DNA of 64,000 bases, from positions 1 through 64,000 of the forward strand of contig WTXG01000034.1 of NCBI GenBank assembly GCA_022496185.1. The letters run 5' to 3'. The translations under genes and the position numbers were made by a program. Below the pieces are notes generated by a model. It was not told the DNA's origin and did no database searches. It saw only the letters and a list, made by a program, of their open reading frames with translations. Of the stretch, positions 24,583 to 36,504 are shown in pieces (the first letter of the stretch is position 1; the number at the start of each line of letters is the position of its first letter). The stretch comes from Multifurca ochricompacta. Taxonomy: Eukaryota; Basidiomycota; Agaricomycetes; Russulales; Russulaceae.

Positions 24583-25865
24583 CTAGAAACGACTCGTACC
24601 GTCATCATCCTGTATCAACTCCAAGTAATCGTCGGCTACATTACGGTCATCCATCATATAATTTTCCTTGTCCGAGTCCTGCGGACATTGGTGGGTACGA
24701 AGGAACCCATACGGACCGCACTGACCACATAGGCGGCACATGTCGTAGAGCGGACAGTCCAACTTGTGGTGCCCTGAGTTATGGCGGAGGCACTTGCCGC
24801 ACCATCCCGACGGATTGACGATCATCGGGGCAGCTCCTATATGGCGGAAGATGCAGAACCGGCTCCAATGGAGGTTGCTGCGACAATGCCGACACCACTT
24901 GCGGTTCTGGGGGCAGTTCCAGCTGAGGTGATACTTGCTATCACATCACCAGCACGTCTCTCCACGAGGGTTCTCATGCATGCGCGGCATCTCGAACCGG
25001 TTTGGCAGCAACACAGGAGCGGCCCCCAATGATCGTGGGGGTAGGGGTCGAGCATATGTATCGGCGTACCTCTCAGCAATCGTCTGGTAGGCGTCTCCTC
25101 TCTCCAGCCTCTTCCTGATCTCCACCAACTCCTGTTCCACCTGGAACATCCCGTTCGTCAGCCTTGCCATCATCTTCGCATGCTCTTTATACTGTCTGTT
25201 AAGCGTTGTGCGCAATGTCAGTTCTTCCGCAGTCTCATCACCTTGGCTTTGAGACGCGGAAGGCGCATGTCGTTGAGCACTTCATCGATGGCAAAGGCGC
25301 GGGAGTCTTCAGCAGCCAGATGTCCAAGCTGCTCATCAGTCATGGTGTGGTGAAGACGTCCTGTATACCTTTCCTCTAAATAGACCGGGGCCCCATAGAC
25401 GGGGCCATCTTTCTTCATACACCCAGCGACATCCATTCCTCCATTGGTATAGAATATGTATTTGGCAATGGCAGTGGTCCCGTCTGCCATGGTGATCTTG
25501 AGAGGGAAATAGGTCGAGGAGTTGGGATTATTGGTAAAGAAAGGGAATTCGGGCACCTCGTCATCCAACTCCATGCCTAGCAGATCGTTCGGGTGCGGCT
25601 CCTCGCTGTGCTTGAAATCATCATTCGGGTTGGGGGACTGGTTTTTGACCCGGGCCTCGGCAGCTTCGTAGTCGATCGGGGAGGAGGGACGTGTGGAGGG
25701 ATGAGCAGAAGGGAAGTTCTCAACCACTACAGTGGTGGCGGTGAAGGCATCGACGGCAGCGTTGGCAGCGATAAAAGACATGATAGATTGGATGGTGTTA
25801 GAACGTTGCTGGGGGAGCATGTACTGAAGAAATGGATGGGGCTTTGGGGCGTTTCTTTTAAACAT
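24583..25865 (-). pseudogene. Gypsy-2 ORF3: zinc-knuckle protein downstream of pol
   Basis: Starts at ATG 25865-25863, overlapping the pol stop by 8 nt, or at a later ATG (MSFIAANAAVDAF). The N-terminal half has a conserved block (YIFYTNGGMDVAGC, GPVYGAPVYLEE), a helical charged middle follows, and the C-terminal part is Cys/His-rich: CWxCDSKYHLSWNC and CRHCRSNLHWSRFC are CX2CX4HX4C knuckles, then CGKCLRHNSGHHKLDC and CRLCGQCGPYGFLRTHQC. It ends in an acidic tail at 24583. A frame break lies near 25217 and a TGA at 24946-24948. The same ORF is present in gypsy-1. I do not recognise it as an envelope or any named retroelement protein. Confidence 0.8.
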
Positions 25866-28800
25866 TTCTAGGCGCTTCTGGGTGCCGAATGTGGAACTCC
25901 GAGATAAGGGTCGGAGCAGAGATATCCCCGGCGGGTTCCCACGAATTGTCAGAGTCTGGGAATCCCTTCCACTTGATCAGGTAATGTAGTTTGCGCCCTC
26001 AGCCTTGTCGCTTGGAGTCTAAAATGCGCTCCACTTCCCATTCTTCTTCGCCATCGATAAGGTCAGGCGGGGGTCTCGGGAAGTTCTCTCCATGAATGGA
26101 GGTTTCCTTGTAAGGGGTCAGAAGCTTGGCATGGAAGACTGGATGGATCTTCCATCTCGGCGGTAACTGCAACTCGTAAGACACATCTGACAGCTTCCTT
26201 GTGATCCGGAAGGGTCCGTGACGTCGGGGTGCTAATTTGGCCGAGGGGTGTGACGTGTGAATGTTCTTACCCTCGAGCCATACCCAGTCATTGGTCTGAT
26301 AAGGTGTGAATGTGCTTGGCTGTGCTGCCAGAAGCTGTTGCGCCTTCACCAGATTTTCATTGGCTGATTTCCGCAGCTCCTCCCATTGGCCATTCGCTCG
26401 GTTACTGACGGGACGTTGATAGGCTTATCTGCCCACGTGGTGCGTGGAGTCCAGCCCATGATAAGGGAGAAGGGGGTGGATTTCGTCGTTCCATTGGGCC
26501 ATGAGTTGTGAGCGAATTCTGCCGTCGACAGCCATTCTGCCCAGTCGTCCTGCCTGCCGTTGCACCAAAACCGGAGATACTGTTCTAACCATTGATTCGT
26601 CCGCTGGACTGTCCGTCTGTCTGTGGATGGTATGCCGTCGAGATGTTCTGCGTGATGTCCAGTGTCTTGCATAAGGCCCTCGCAAACGCCGATGTGAAAC
26701 GGGTGTCTCGGTCAGAGATGATCTTTTTAGGGAGTCCGTAGTGACGGTATACATGGTTCAGGTATAGTTTCGCCACTCCTTCGGCTGTGATAGTTTCGTT
26801 GCAGGGAATGAAGAGGGCCGCTTTGGAGCAATCATGATCCGTGACTGTAAGGATAGTGTCAAAGCCTTGTGATTTGGGCAGCTTGACAATGAAGTCCATG
26901 GCAATGGTCTGGAAAGGAGTCAGGTACTGGGAGTGATGGGGAGCATTGGTGGGATTTTTGGGTGCGTGTTCACCTTGTTTGCTTGACATGATGCGCATCC
27001 TCGTACGTAGCTCTCAATGTCCTTTTTCATATTGGGCCACCAATAGTCTCGTTTGGCCAGGGCGTAGGTGTTGGCAATGCCTGGATGGCCGCGGAGGGAA
27101 GGTCGTGATGAAAATGGATCACCCCCCTCTTAATGTTGTCGCCACCGGTGACAACGAGTCGGTCCCCGTCTTTCCACCACAGACCGTTGATCTTCTTTAG
27201 ATTATGAGCATCAGCCCATGAACGGCACAGGTCCTGGTTCATGTTTTGGGAAACTTGTGCCCAAAGGTCCATGTCGTGGAGACTGACAACGGCTGTCTTG
27301 GCAAATACTTCCTCTGGGAGGACAGTGATGTCGTTATTGTCGTCCTCCCCTGTATGCATGTCTGGTCTGCGCGATAATGCATCTGCTCTAGCGTTCTGAC
27401 TCCCGGCAATGTGTTTCAGTGTGAAGTTGTACTCTTCCAGTTCCAAGACCTCTCGTGCCACATGTCGACTGATCTTATGGGGTTCTTTCCAGTATAACAG
27501 GTTGGAATGATCAGTATAGATGATGGTCTTGTGGGGGGTTCCTGCCAAGTAGGGTCGCCAGTGTCGTAATGCCTTGACGATGGCTAAGAGCTCTCTGTCC
27601 CAGATGTCGTAGTTTCTTTCGGCTGGGGAGAAGGTTTCGGAGTAGTATGCCACTGGGTGAAGCACTTGTGCGGCATCTCTCTGGTATAATACTGCCCCAT
27701 TCGCAAAGTGTGAGGCGTCCACCTCTACCTCGAAGGGGTGGCTCAGATCTGGTTGGATAAGTACTGGTTCCGAGCCAACGAGGTCCCTAATCTGTTCAAA
27801 CGCCTGCTGCTGTGCGGCATCCCAATGCCATGGTACGTCCTTTTTCAGTAGGTCGTTCAGTGGTCGCGCTATGCCTGAAAATCCCTTGATGAATCGTCGG
27901 TAGAAGTTACAGAATCCGATGAACGATCGGACATCCTTGACGCAGGTCGGCACGGGCCACTCCCGGATTCCCTGTACTTTCACGGGATCCATGCGCACTT
28001 GTCCTCCTTCCAAGATGACCCCTAGATACTCAACGCTCCGTTGTTCAAAGGAGCATTTGGCAGGTTTGAGGTAGAGATCATGTTCTTGCAGTATATCCAG
28101 TACTTGATGTACACGACGTTGGTGGTGGTCCAAATCATCTGTGGTGGCTACTAGGATGTCGTCCATGTAGACCACTACTTCTCCTGTGAGAATGAGATCG
28201 CGGAAGATGTGGTTCATCATAGACTGAAACGTTGCCGGCGAGTTTGTAAGACCAAAGAACATAACATTGGGTTCGAACAACCCTTGATTTGTTTTGAACG
28301 CCGCCTTGCACTGGTCACCTTCCTTGATTCTAACATTATTGTAGCCCCATCGCACGTCCATCTTCGAGAAGAGGGACTTATCCCTCATAGTGTCAATGAG
28401 TTCGGAGATGAGCGGCAGGGGGTAGGCATTCTTTACGGTGTACGTGTTAATTCGCCGGTAATCCTGAACCGGTCGCAGCTTGCCGTCCTTCTTTTTGATG
28501 AAGAAGAAGGGCGAGGCGTACTGTGACTTGGATGGGCGAATATATCCTTTTGCCAAATGTTCTTCAAGAAACTCTGTCAGTGCCACCTGCTCGGACTGGG
28601 ACAGCGGATAGATTTTGCAATCTATTGCTGTAGGTGTATCGGGGAGTAGGTCTATGGCGTGGTCCCATGGTCTGGAAGGTGGAAAGCGTGGGATTCTTCT
28701 TCGGAGAACACCTTCCAATGCCTATGGTAAACACTCGGCACTATGTCGCTGTATGTCTTTTCTGTCTGCCCTTGTATTGCCTTTTGGGCTAACTCTGATG

Positions 28801-29334
28801 CTTTAGTGGCGTAACAGTGACCTGGGTCTTCCTCTCCTGTACTCGTGGCTTTTATTGTCGGATGTCTGACTGCGTAGTCATAGCCTATGGACGTAATGAT
28901 AGTGGGATATGATTCTTTGTCCATTGTCGCGTCAGCCCAGTTGATCTTGGGCTCAAACGCGGCAAGCCACGGGTATCCTAAGATAAGATCTTCGTCTCCT
29001 AGGTCTGTAATCAGGAAACGAATGTTCTTCGTGGTTTCTCCAACCTGGACCTTCAGATCCGTGTAATGAGTGATCTTTCCAGCGTGGTTGGCTGTTCCGT
29101 CAATGTTCCAAATGTTCTTTTCCTGGGGAAGTGCCAGCCGTCCCAACCCATCGTCTTGATTAGTCGTGGGTGAATAAAATTGTCTGTGGCTCCGGAGTCC
29201 ACTAAAATATCTCGATCGGCCGTCCTCTGTGTAGTTTCAAAATGGACTGGTATTTTCAATGATTTGAATCGACTAGCATACACAGAGGTAACATGGAGTG
29301 CTCGTGCCCAGGCCGATGGGTTTGAGCCTAACAA
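25858..29334 (-). pseudogene. Gypsy-2 pol: protease to chromodomain
   Basis: Order on the minus strand: protease (LVDSGATDNFIHP), RT with KMDVRWGYNN and catalytic YMDDILVA, RNase H (YYSETFSPAERNYDIWDREL), integrase HHCC (HFHHDL ... CASCQANK) and core (MDFIVKLPKSQG, TDGQS), the GPF/Y-like region (RRHGPFRI) and a chromodomain (YLIKWKGFPDSDNSWEP). The stop is TAA at 25860-25858. One-base frame breaks occur near 29115, 28690, 27090 and elsewhere, plus a TGA at 25999-26001. Several breaks lie at the same homologous positions as in gypsy-1. Confidence 0.9.
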
Positions 29335-30837
29335 AAATCCTTCTTTGCAAACGCCTTTTCTACTAATATGGCGCGCACTTCCTCACTCTCCTTCATCATG
29401 TTGGCCCATATGTCCTGAGCTTTTTCTTCTTTTGATCGCTTGTCCACGGTGGGGGGGTTGTTCTGAACGGGGTGTTCTGGTGCCACCGTGGCGACAGCAA
29501 CTCGTGCTCCCTTCTTGGGACAGTCCCGGGACATATGTCCCAATGCTCTGCAACGGAAGCAGCGCCCTTCTTTCATTAGTGTCTGCCGCTCGTCGTCCGT
29601 AAGTGCTGCCCGAGCTCGGGCTCGATCTGCAGAGGTATCCATAGCGTTTGGATCCCTCTGGCCATGTGGCGCGGGCTTCACTCCGAACGCTGCCTTCCAC
29701 TGGTCTCGGGTTTTTCCCTTTTTGGTGTCAACTCCAAACCTTGTCTGGAAGTCAAGGTAGTCTTGTTGCTGTCTCCGAGCAGCGTCAACCCAGGTGTCCC
29801 AGTCGTGGGGGTGATGAAACTGAATGATATTCTTGACCAGGGGGTTGGGCAAACCCTGTGAAAAGAGGTCTAACGTTGCCTCTTCGTCCGTGTCATAGCC
29901 GGCCCTGTTGGCTAGACTTCTGAACTTGGCGACGTATGCGTCAAGTTCTCCCTTCTCCATTCTAAGGGACTTTAATTCCCGGGCTGCCTTCTGCTTGGCC
30001 TGCCCATCCGTGAAGGCATCTTTAAACCGCTCAGCGATGGTCTCCCAAAGACCTTCACTAGTGGTACGACGCCCACTTTCGACTTGTTCATTCAGCCACT
30101 CCAGCTGTTCCATGGTCCAGTCGTCAACCGCATCCCCCCGAATCAGGGAAAGGAACAGATTGGCTCGTTGAAATGGATTGACAATCTGCGGGACGTCATG
30201 GTTGAAGTTTTTAAAGGTTGTGAACTCCAACATGAATTTTTTGCTCTGTGAGCGGTCCCCAGTGAACGTTTGGGGAAGCACTCCTGACAATCGTCCGGAC
30301 GGGGGGGAATGTTTGGTGGTGCTGCCACTGGGGCTGGTGGGGCGGGGTCTGGAAGCTGGGCGGCAATGGTGGACATGTTTTGGTAAACGGGGTGACGGTG
30401 TTGGTGGATTGTATAGAGATCTGGGGAGTTGTCAAAGCAGGGGCTCTGAACGTGACAACTTCAGGTGCAACTGGGGCTGTAGACGACGCTAATACCAGTG
30501 CTTCTTCGCTAGGTTCTTCTACGTACTCCTCTGGTTCGGAGTCCGTGACAATGGCCGGAGGGTTTTCTCTCCACGGGCCTAGTCCAAATTCAGGTGGGGC
30601 AGGTCTGGTTGTAACCCAAGAGTTTCGACTGTCCGAGTATCGGATACAATACCAAACTCTTTTCTCTTCGTCGTATTCTACCGGTTGGTATCTTCCGTCG
30701 TGATAGACGTAGTATCCAAACTCGGATTCAAAGTCTTTCCAGGCGGCAGAGCCAAGTACTTGCTGTGAAAGATTATTCTCGTCTCTGCGTTCGATGAGCT
30801 CTTCTCGGAAGAGGGTCTGACTGCGGCTGGAAGCCAC
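29328..30837 (-). pseudogene. Gypsy-2 gag
   Basis: Homologous to the gypsy-1 gag, with a CCHC knuckle CFRCRALGHMSRDC. It is in three frames because of one-base losses in an AAAA run near 30370 and a C7 run at about 30300. It ends GAT TTT TGT TAG, and pol continues in the -1 frame through the T5 run. Confidence 0.85.
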
Positions 30838-30843
30838 TGTGAG

Positions 30844-30854
30844 AGACTCGACTT
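30844..30854 (-). promoter_or_regulatory. Gypsy-2 primer-binding site, self-priming type
   Basis: AAGTCGAGTCT on the minus strand, two bases after the 5' LTR end. It is the reverse complement of the predicted RNA start at 31086-31076. Confidence 0.7.
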
Positions 30855-30856
30855 GA

Positions 30857-31428
30857 TGTTACGTCCGGTGTGAGACGTTCTGCACGACTTGTGTGACAGC
30901 GTTACGTGTGTTCAGATAAGAGGTCAATAAGGCCTCTTGGAGCTTTAAGATGATGAGTCAAAGTCAACGGGGCTGCTCCGAGTGACAATGTTGAGCGGAA
31001 AGTGCCAAAAGCACTGAGACGGTCGAGTCAAAGGTTTCAAGGGAAGTCCAGAAGACAAACACCGATGTATTCAATAAGTCGAGTCTGAGGTCTACAAGGT
31101 AGTTACAGTGGACTTATATACGTAATCGAATGGGCGTCTATAGATAAGATAACGGAGTCAAGTGGGTCCGAATATATGAAAGCAGAGGGCGTAAAGCCTG
31201 GCTTCTGATAGGGGATTAAGTAAGTGTCCAGTTGTAAAGATAAGGGATGAGATAAGGTCCAAGCACAAGTACAGTAACACAAACATAGACAAAGGCAATC
31301 ACGGGGAAGGGAGCAGGGCACGTGAAGGATCCCACGATGGAGACGTGATCTGATAATGTAAAGTGGTGGCAAGGAGGGGTCGTTGTTAGGTAGGAGAAAG
31401 AAAGTCGGAAAAGACGGGGTTCGTAACA
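30857..31428 (-). repeat. Gypsy-2 5' LTR
   Basis: 572 bp. On the minus strand a TATATAAG box (about 31120-31113) precedes AGACTCGACTT (31086-31076) by the same 34 nt as in gypsy-1. Confidence 0.9.
31076..31086 (-). promoter_or_regulatory. Predicted gypsy-2 RNA 5' end (self-priming arm)
   Basis: AGACTCGACTT on the minus strand at the expected transcription start. It is complementary to the primer site at 30854-30844. Confidence 0.7.
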
Positions 31429-31433
31429 AACTT

Positions 31434-33129
31434 GCCCTATGCATCGCCCTTCTTTTTCATCAAAAAGAAGGACGGGAAACTACGACCGGTACAAGACTAC
31501 AGACGGATCAATGAACTCATGGTGAAAAATAACTACCCACTCCCTCTGATCTCAGAGATTATCGACAAAATGCGTGACAAAGCCCTGTTCTCAAAGATGG
31601 ACGTTCGTTGGGGATACAACAACATTTGTATCCGAGAAGGCGACCAGCCCAAAGCCGCCTTCAAGACTAATCAAGGACTCTTCGAACCCAATGTCATGTT
31701 CTTTGGCTTAACAAACTCGCCGGCAACCTTCCAGGCCATGATGAATCACATTTTCCGAGATCTCATCCTCACAGAAGAAGTTGTAGTATATATGGACAAT
31801 ATCTTGGTAGCCACGAAAGATGACATCCACCACCACTGAGCCCAAGTCCATGAAGTACTAGAAATCCTGGCAAAACATGACCTTTATTTGAAACCTGCCA
31901 AATGTTCCTTCGAGCAAAAGACCGTCGAATATCTAGGTGTTATCCTGGAAGGAGGGCAAGTACGCATGGACCCAGTAAAAGTACAAGGCATTCGAGAATG
32001 GACCGCCCCTCAGTGTACCAAAGACGTCAGATCGTTCATTGGATTTTGCAATTTCTATCGACGCTTCGTCAAGGGATTTTCCGCTATCGCCCGACCACTG
32101 AACGACTTGTTAAAGAAAGACGTGCCATGGCACTGGGATGAACCACAGCAAAGGGCATTTGACCAGATAAAAGCAATTATCAGCTCCGAACCGGTTCTTA
32201 TCCAACCCGACCTGACCAAACCCTTTGAACTGGAGGTTGATGCTTCCATGTATGCCAACAGCGCAGTCCTGTCACAAAGAGATATCGGAGGGATTCTTCA
32301 TCCTGTCGCATTCTATTCAGAAACGTTCTCGCCAGCAGAAAGAAATTATGACATTTGGGACAGGGAATTGTTAGCTATCGTTAAAGCACTACGACATTGG
32401 CGGCCCTATTTGGCTGGATCTCCACACAAAACCATCATCTATACAGACCATTCCAACCTTCTGTACTGGAGAGAACCGCATAAGATCAGTCGACGGATAG
32501 CGCGAGAAGTCCTGGAGCTTGAGGAGTATAACTTCACACTCAAGCACCTACCCAGAGCTCGTAATGCATGAGCTGACGCCCTGTCTAGACCAACCAGACG
32601 AGACGAAGGAGAAAATGACAATGACAATATCGTCGTTCTACCGGAAGATGTCTTTGCGAAAACCGCTGTTGTTAGCCTCCATGACATGGATCTATGGGCC
32701 CAAGTAACGCAAAACATGAACCAGGAACTGTGCAAATCCTGGGCAGAGCCGCATAACATAAAAATGAAAGACGGCCTCTGGTGGAAGGACGGCGATCGAT
32801 TGGTTGTCACCGGTGGCGACAACATTAAGAGGGGGGTGATTCATTTTCACCATGACCTTCCCTCTGCAGGACACCCCGGCATCGCAAATACTTACGCCCT
32901 TGCCAAACGAGACTACTGGTGGCCCAGCATGAAAAAGGATGTTGAAGCATATGTCAAAGGATGTGCTGAGTGCCAGGCAAATAAAGTAAACACTCATCCG
33001 AAACCGCCAGCACTTTCACCCATTATGCCAGTCGCAACAGCTCCCTTCCAGACCATCGCTATGGATTTCATCATCAAACTCCCACAATCACAAGGATACG
33101 ACTCGATACTCACCATCACGGACCATGAC
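31434..33129 (+). pseudogene. Gypsy-1 pol part 2: RT, RNase H, start of integrase
   Basis: Continues the reverse transcriptase after gypsy-2 (PYASPFFFIKKKDGKLRPVQ). The catalytic motif reads YMDN instead of YMDD: the second Asp codon became AAT at 31798-31800, a CpG to CpA change. RNase H (YDIWDRELLAIVKALRHW) and the integrase zinc finger (HFHHDL ... CAECQANK) follow. TGA codons lie at 31837-31839 and 32569-32571. The solo LTR interrupts it at 33130 within TDHDC. Confidence 0.9.
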
Positions 33130-33646
33130 TGTGACAGAATTCTCCCTGTGACGTTACTAATGACTTGACATTGTGTTTCACCGGTGTTTTGGCTTACTGA
33201 GGGCCTAACCCCTCCTAATTCTCCTTAGTTCTAGCTCATTCTACTGCACAACTATTTAGATACTATGTCATAGTCCTAGAACCTTCTATTTACTATGACA
33301 TAGCTAGTTCTACATGTATTTAAAGACCTACTAGAGTAGAGAGACAGACTAAGTCTGTTCTCTTGTATTCAATCAGAGGTGCTTCGGAATCCTTGAATCC
33401 TCTCAGTTAGAGCCCCACTTGAACTCTCCAAGATGTGACTTGGAGAGCCTTCATCATCTTGAACTTGCTGCAGGACTGAGCGTCTCTGCCATCGACTTCG
33501 AATCTCACGCGCGTGCCCTATCGACTTTGTTGTGGGCTTGAACCGACTTGACTTTGCTGTGACCTAGAGCCTTGACTTATCTTGATGCGACTTGGGAGGC
33601 TAGCTCCCACACGATCCCCGACACAGTTCCGCACCTAACTGTGACA
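33130..33646 (+). mobile_element. Solo LTR, 517 bp, in gypsy-1 integrase
   Basis: TGTGACAG ... CTGTGACA with TSD ATGAC (33125-33129 and 33647-33651). No internal region is present, as expected after LTR-LTR recombination. A related fragment in opposite orientation occurs at about 52290-52560. Confidence 0.85.
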
Positions 33647-33651
33647 ATGAC

Positions 33652-34685
33652 TGCTCGAAAGCTGCCCTCTTCATCCCCTGTAACGAGACAATATCAGCAG
33701 AAGGAGTTGCGAAACTCTACCTGGACCACGTCTACCGTCATTATGGATTACCGCAGAAGATCATTTCCGACCGAGACCCACGGTTTGCCTCCATGTTCAC
33801 CCGGGCCCTCTGTAAATGTCTTGATATTCAACAGAACATATCCACTGCGTATCACCCCCAGACAGATGGACAGTCAGAATGAACGAATCAATGGCTGGAG
33901 CAATATCTTCAATTCTGGTGTAACGAACAACAGGACGACTGGGCAGAATGGCTAGCGATGGCTGAGTTTGCGCATAACAGCTGGCCAAATGGGACAACGA
34001 AAGCCACTCCCTTCTCCCTTATTATGGGATGGAACCCCCGCACCACATGGACAGACAAACCTACAAACGTACCATCTGTAACGCAACGTATTGGCCAATG
34101 GGAGGAAATACAGGAATCGGCCAATAGAAATCTTCAGAAGGCGCAAAAGACCCTGGCCGAGAAGCCCACTAAGTTTACGCCCTACCAAGTGGGAGACCAG
34201 GTCTGGTTAGAAGGGCACAACATCCATACGTCTCACCCAACAGCAAAACTAGCTCCCAGACGCCACGGCCCCTTCGTAATCGAACAGAAGCTTTCAGACG
34301 TTACATACAAGCTCACGTTGCCCGCCACCTGGAAGATACACCCAGTTTTCCATGCTAACCTTCTAATGCCGTACAAAGAAACCGCCATTCACGGACAGAA
34401 CTTTCCCAGACCTCCCCTGATCTCATCGATGGAGAGCCGGAATGGGAAGTAGAATGTATTGCTGACGCCAAATGGAAGGGCTGAGGATGTAATCGAAGAC
34501 TCCATTATTTGATCAAATGGAAGGGATTCCCAGACGCTGACAACTCATGGGAATCTGCTGCGGATGTCTTTGCACCCAGGCTCATCAAAGACTTCTATAG
34601 ACGCCATCCAGAGGCAGATAAAGAGCCAGAGAAGATACGAGTTGTCGAACAGCTCTCTCCCCCACAACTGACCAGAAAACCGCCC
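33652..34685 (+). pseudogene. Gypsy-1 pol part 3: integrase core and chromodomain
   Basis: Resumes with CSKAALFIPCNETI, then the integrase core (HYGLPQKIISDRD, TAYHPQTDGQSE), the GPF motif (RRHGPFVIEQKLSD) and a chromodomain (LIKWKGFPDADNSWES). TGA codons are at 33880-33882 and 34482-34484. A one-base break in CCC lies near 34415. After the chromodomain the frame runs on without a stop into the ORF3-like segment, unlike gypsy-2. Confidence 0.88.
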
Positions 34686-35874
34686 ATGTCGTCTTCTAAG
34701 ATCCACGCCTCAGCTGCCATCGATGCGTTTCCCGTACTTACTCCTGTGCATCCTCCTTCTCGCCCACTTTCTCCTATTGACTACGATGCGACCGCCCAAG
34801 TGGCCCAAGGGGACAGAATCATCGACATCGATGAGGATTTTAATCTGCCCGAACACCCCCATCCCAACGACTTGATCGACGTAGACTTCGGTGATGAATC
34901 CCCCGAATTCCCCTTTTCCCAAACGACCCCAACTCTCAGTTCTACTTCCCACTTATGATCCCATCGTCCAAGAACGACGGCACTACAGAAGTGGCCAAGT
35001 ATATTTATTATACCAATGAAGGTATGGATGTGGTGGGATGTCTGGAGAAGGGAGGACCTGTCTATGGGGCCCCAGTCTATCTAGAGGAAAAGATCGTCAA
35101 CCAGCTGCACTACGTCCTAGGCCCCGAACATTTACAACATCTCTCGGCCCACGACCCCCATGCCTTCGCAATCAATGAAGTGCTTCGAGACCTACGGATG
35201 CCATGGCTGACTGCTGAAGTCGCTTGGCTCCACAAGTTCCAGGCGCTTCGAGATAACTTGGAGATGCAGCGCCGCGATTATGAACGGCAAATGGTAAAGA
35301 TCAACCGAGGGGTTTTCGACATAGAGCATCACCTGGCAAGCATTAGGACAAGACTGGAGCAAGGGGAGGTGTACCAGATTATCTCCGAATGGTACACCGA
35401 TATTTTTGCGCGACCACTTCCTCGTCGCCGCCTCGACCTTGCGCCTCGACTTAATCCCCATTGTTTCAAAATGCCCCGCCTTCATGAAAATCCTGACGGC
35501 AAGCTTTGCTGGTGCTGCAGCAGTAAGTACCACCTCAGCTGGTGCTGCCCTACAGCCAAGAAACGATGCCGCATTGCCAAAGTACCTCGCACTGGAGTCG
35601 CCAGTGTTTGTTCCGACGACTTACACAAGCCCCTACCGTTCAGAACCCCTCAGGGTGGTGCGGCAAGTGCCTGTCCCACAACGCAGGACACCGAGAAATT
35701 GATTGTCATGTTTACGACGGCTGCTTTTGCTGTGGGAGACAGGGGCCCTATGGTTTTTTACGAACACATGTTTGCCCCACTAACGAAGAAAAGGAGAACT
35801 ACGATGCTGACCACTACGCCATAGCCGACGACTATCTCTCCTTGGTCCAAGATGACGACGGTATGCCGATCTAG
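34686..35874 (+). pseudogene. Gypsy-1 ORF3-like zinc-knuckle segment
   Basis: From an ATG (MSSSKIHASAAIDAF) that aligns with an internal ATG of gypsy-2 ORF3, but in frame with the chromodomain. It shares YIYYTNEGMDVVGC, GPVYGAPVYLEE and the C-terminal knuckles (CWCCSSKYHLSWCC, CGKCLSHNAGHREIDC, CFCCGRQGPYGFLRTHVC). It ends DDDGMPI at 35874. Two one-base breaks lie near 34918 (TTTT) and about 35560. Preservation in two diverged elements suggests past function. Confidence 0.8.
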
Positions 35875-35905
35875 CTGGCTCTGCTAGGACTTAGAAGAGG
35901 GGTAA

Positions 35906-36499
35906 TGTTACAAACCCTGCTGCGTCGTCTTATTCTCATTTCCATCACGTGACATGTTGTTTGACTCCGTTTATCCCTTTGTTGACTGTATTATGACTTC
36001 CTTTGTACCTATTTGTTCCTTATCTTTGACTCAAGGCTGTGCTTATCTCTGACTCATATTTTACACAAGAACGCTTACGTATTTTCCCACCAGAATCACG
36101 ACTATACCGGATTCGTCTACGTATATTCTCGCCTGGCCCACATTGACTCCGTTCCCCATTTAGTTACATTACGACTTTGTTGATACATCGAGTACAGTAC
36201 TCCGATTTAGACTCCGATCTCTATTACGTATATAAGGCCTGTCTAGATAGCCTGTATACCTTAGACTCGACTTCTTAATCGACTTGGTGCATTACCTTCT
36301 GGGTGATTCCTAAGACCCAACTCTTGAATCGTCTCAGTGCTTTTGGCACTTCTCCGCTCACCAGTACTAAGGGATTAGCTCCTTGGTATTGACTTCTCAC
36401 CCAAACTCCGTGTACTTGAAAGACAGTATACACCTGACCTCGTAGTTCCGCTACGCGACTCATCACACATCGTGATGAACGCCCACACCAGGCATTACA
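35906..36499 (+). repeat. Gypsy-1 3' LTR
   Basis: 594 bp, the same length as the 5' LTR. It is preceded by a purine tract (AGAAGAGGGGTAA), the polypurine tract. Confidence 0.9.
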
Positions 36500-36504
36500 T
36501 AAAA

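Larger units (their letters stand above)
23974..31428 (-). mobile_element. Gypsy-2: chromovirus-type LTR retrotransposon inside gypsy-1
   Basis: 7455 bp with LTRs at 30857-31428 (5') and 23974-24551 (3') and TSD AACTT (23969-23973 and 31429-31433). It has the same organisation as gypsy-1 but is clearly diverged: gag, protease, RT with an intact YMDD, RNase H, integrase, chromodomain, zinc-knuckle ORF3. It uses the same 11-nt self-priming signals. Confidence 0.92.
21011..36499 (+). mobile_element. Gypsy-1: chromovirus-type LTR retrotransposon, with nested insertions
   Basis: Two 594-bp LTRs and the TSD TAAAA bound the element. In order it carries gag, a CCHC knuckle, protease, RT, RNase H, integrase, a chromodomain and a third coding segment with zinc knuckles. 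It is interrupted by gypsy-2 (23974-31428, TSD AACTT) and a solo LTR (33130-33646, TSD ATGAC). Its own length is about 7.5 kb. Integrase after RNase H plus a chromodomain places it among the chromoviruses. Multiple TGA codons and frame breaks show that it is dead. Confidence 0.92.
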
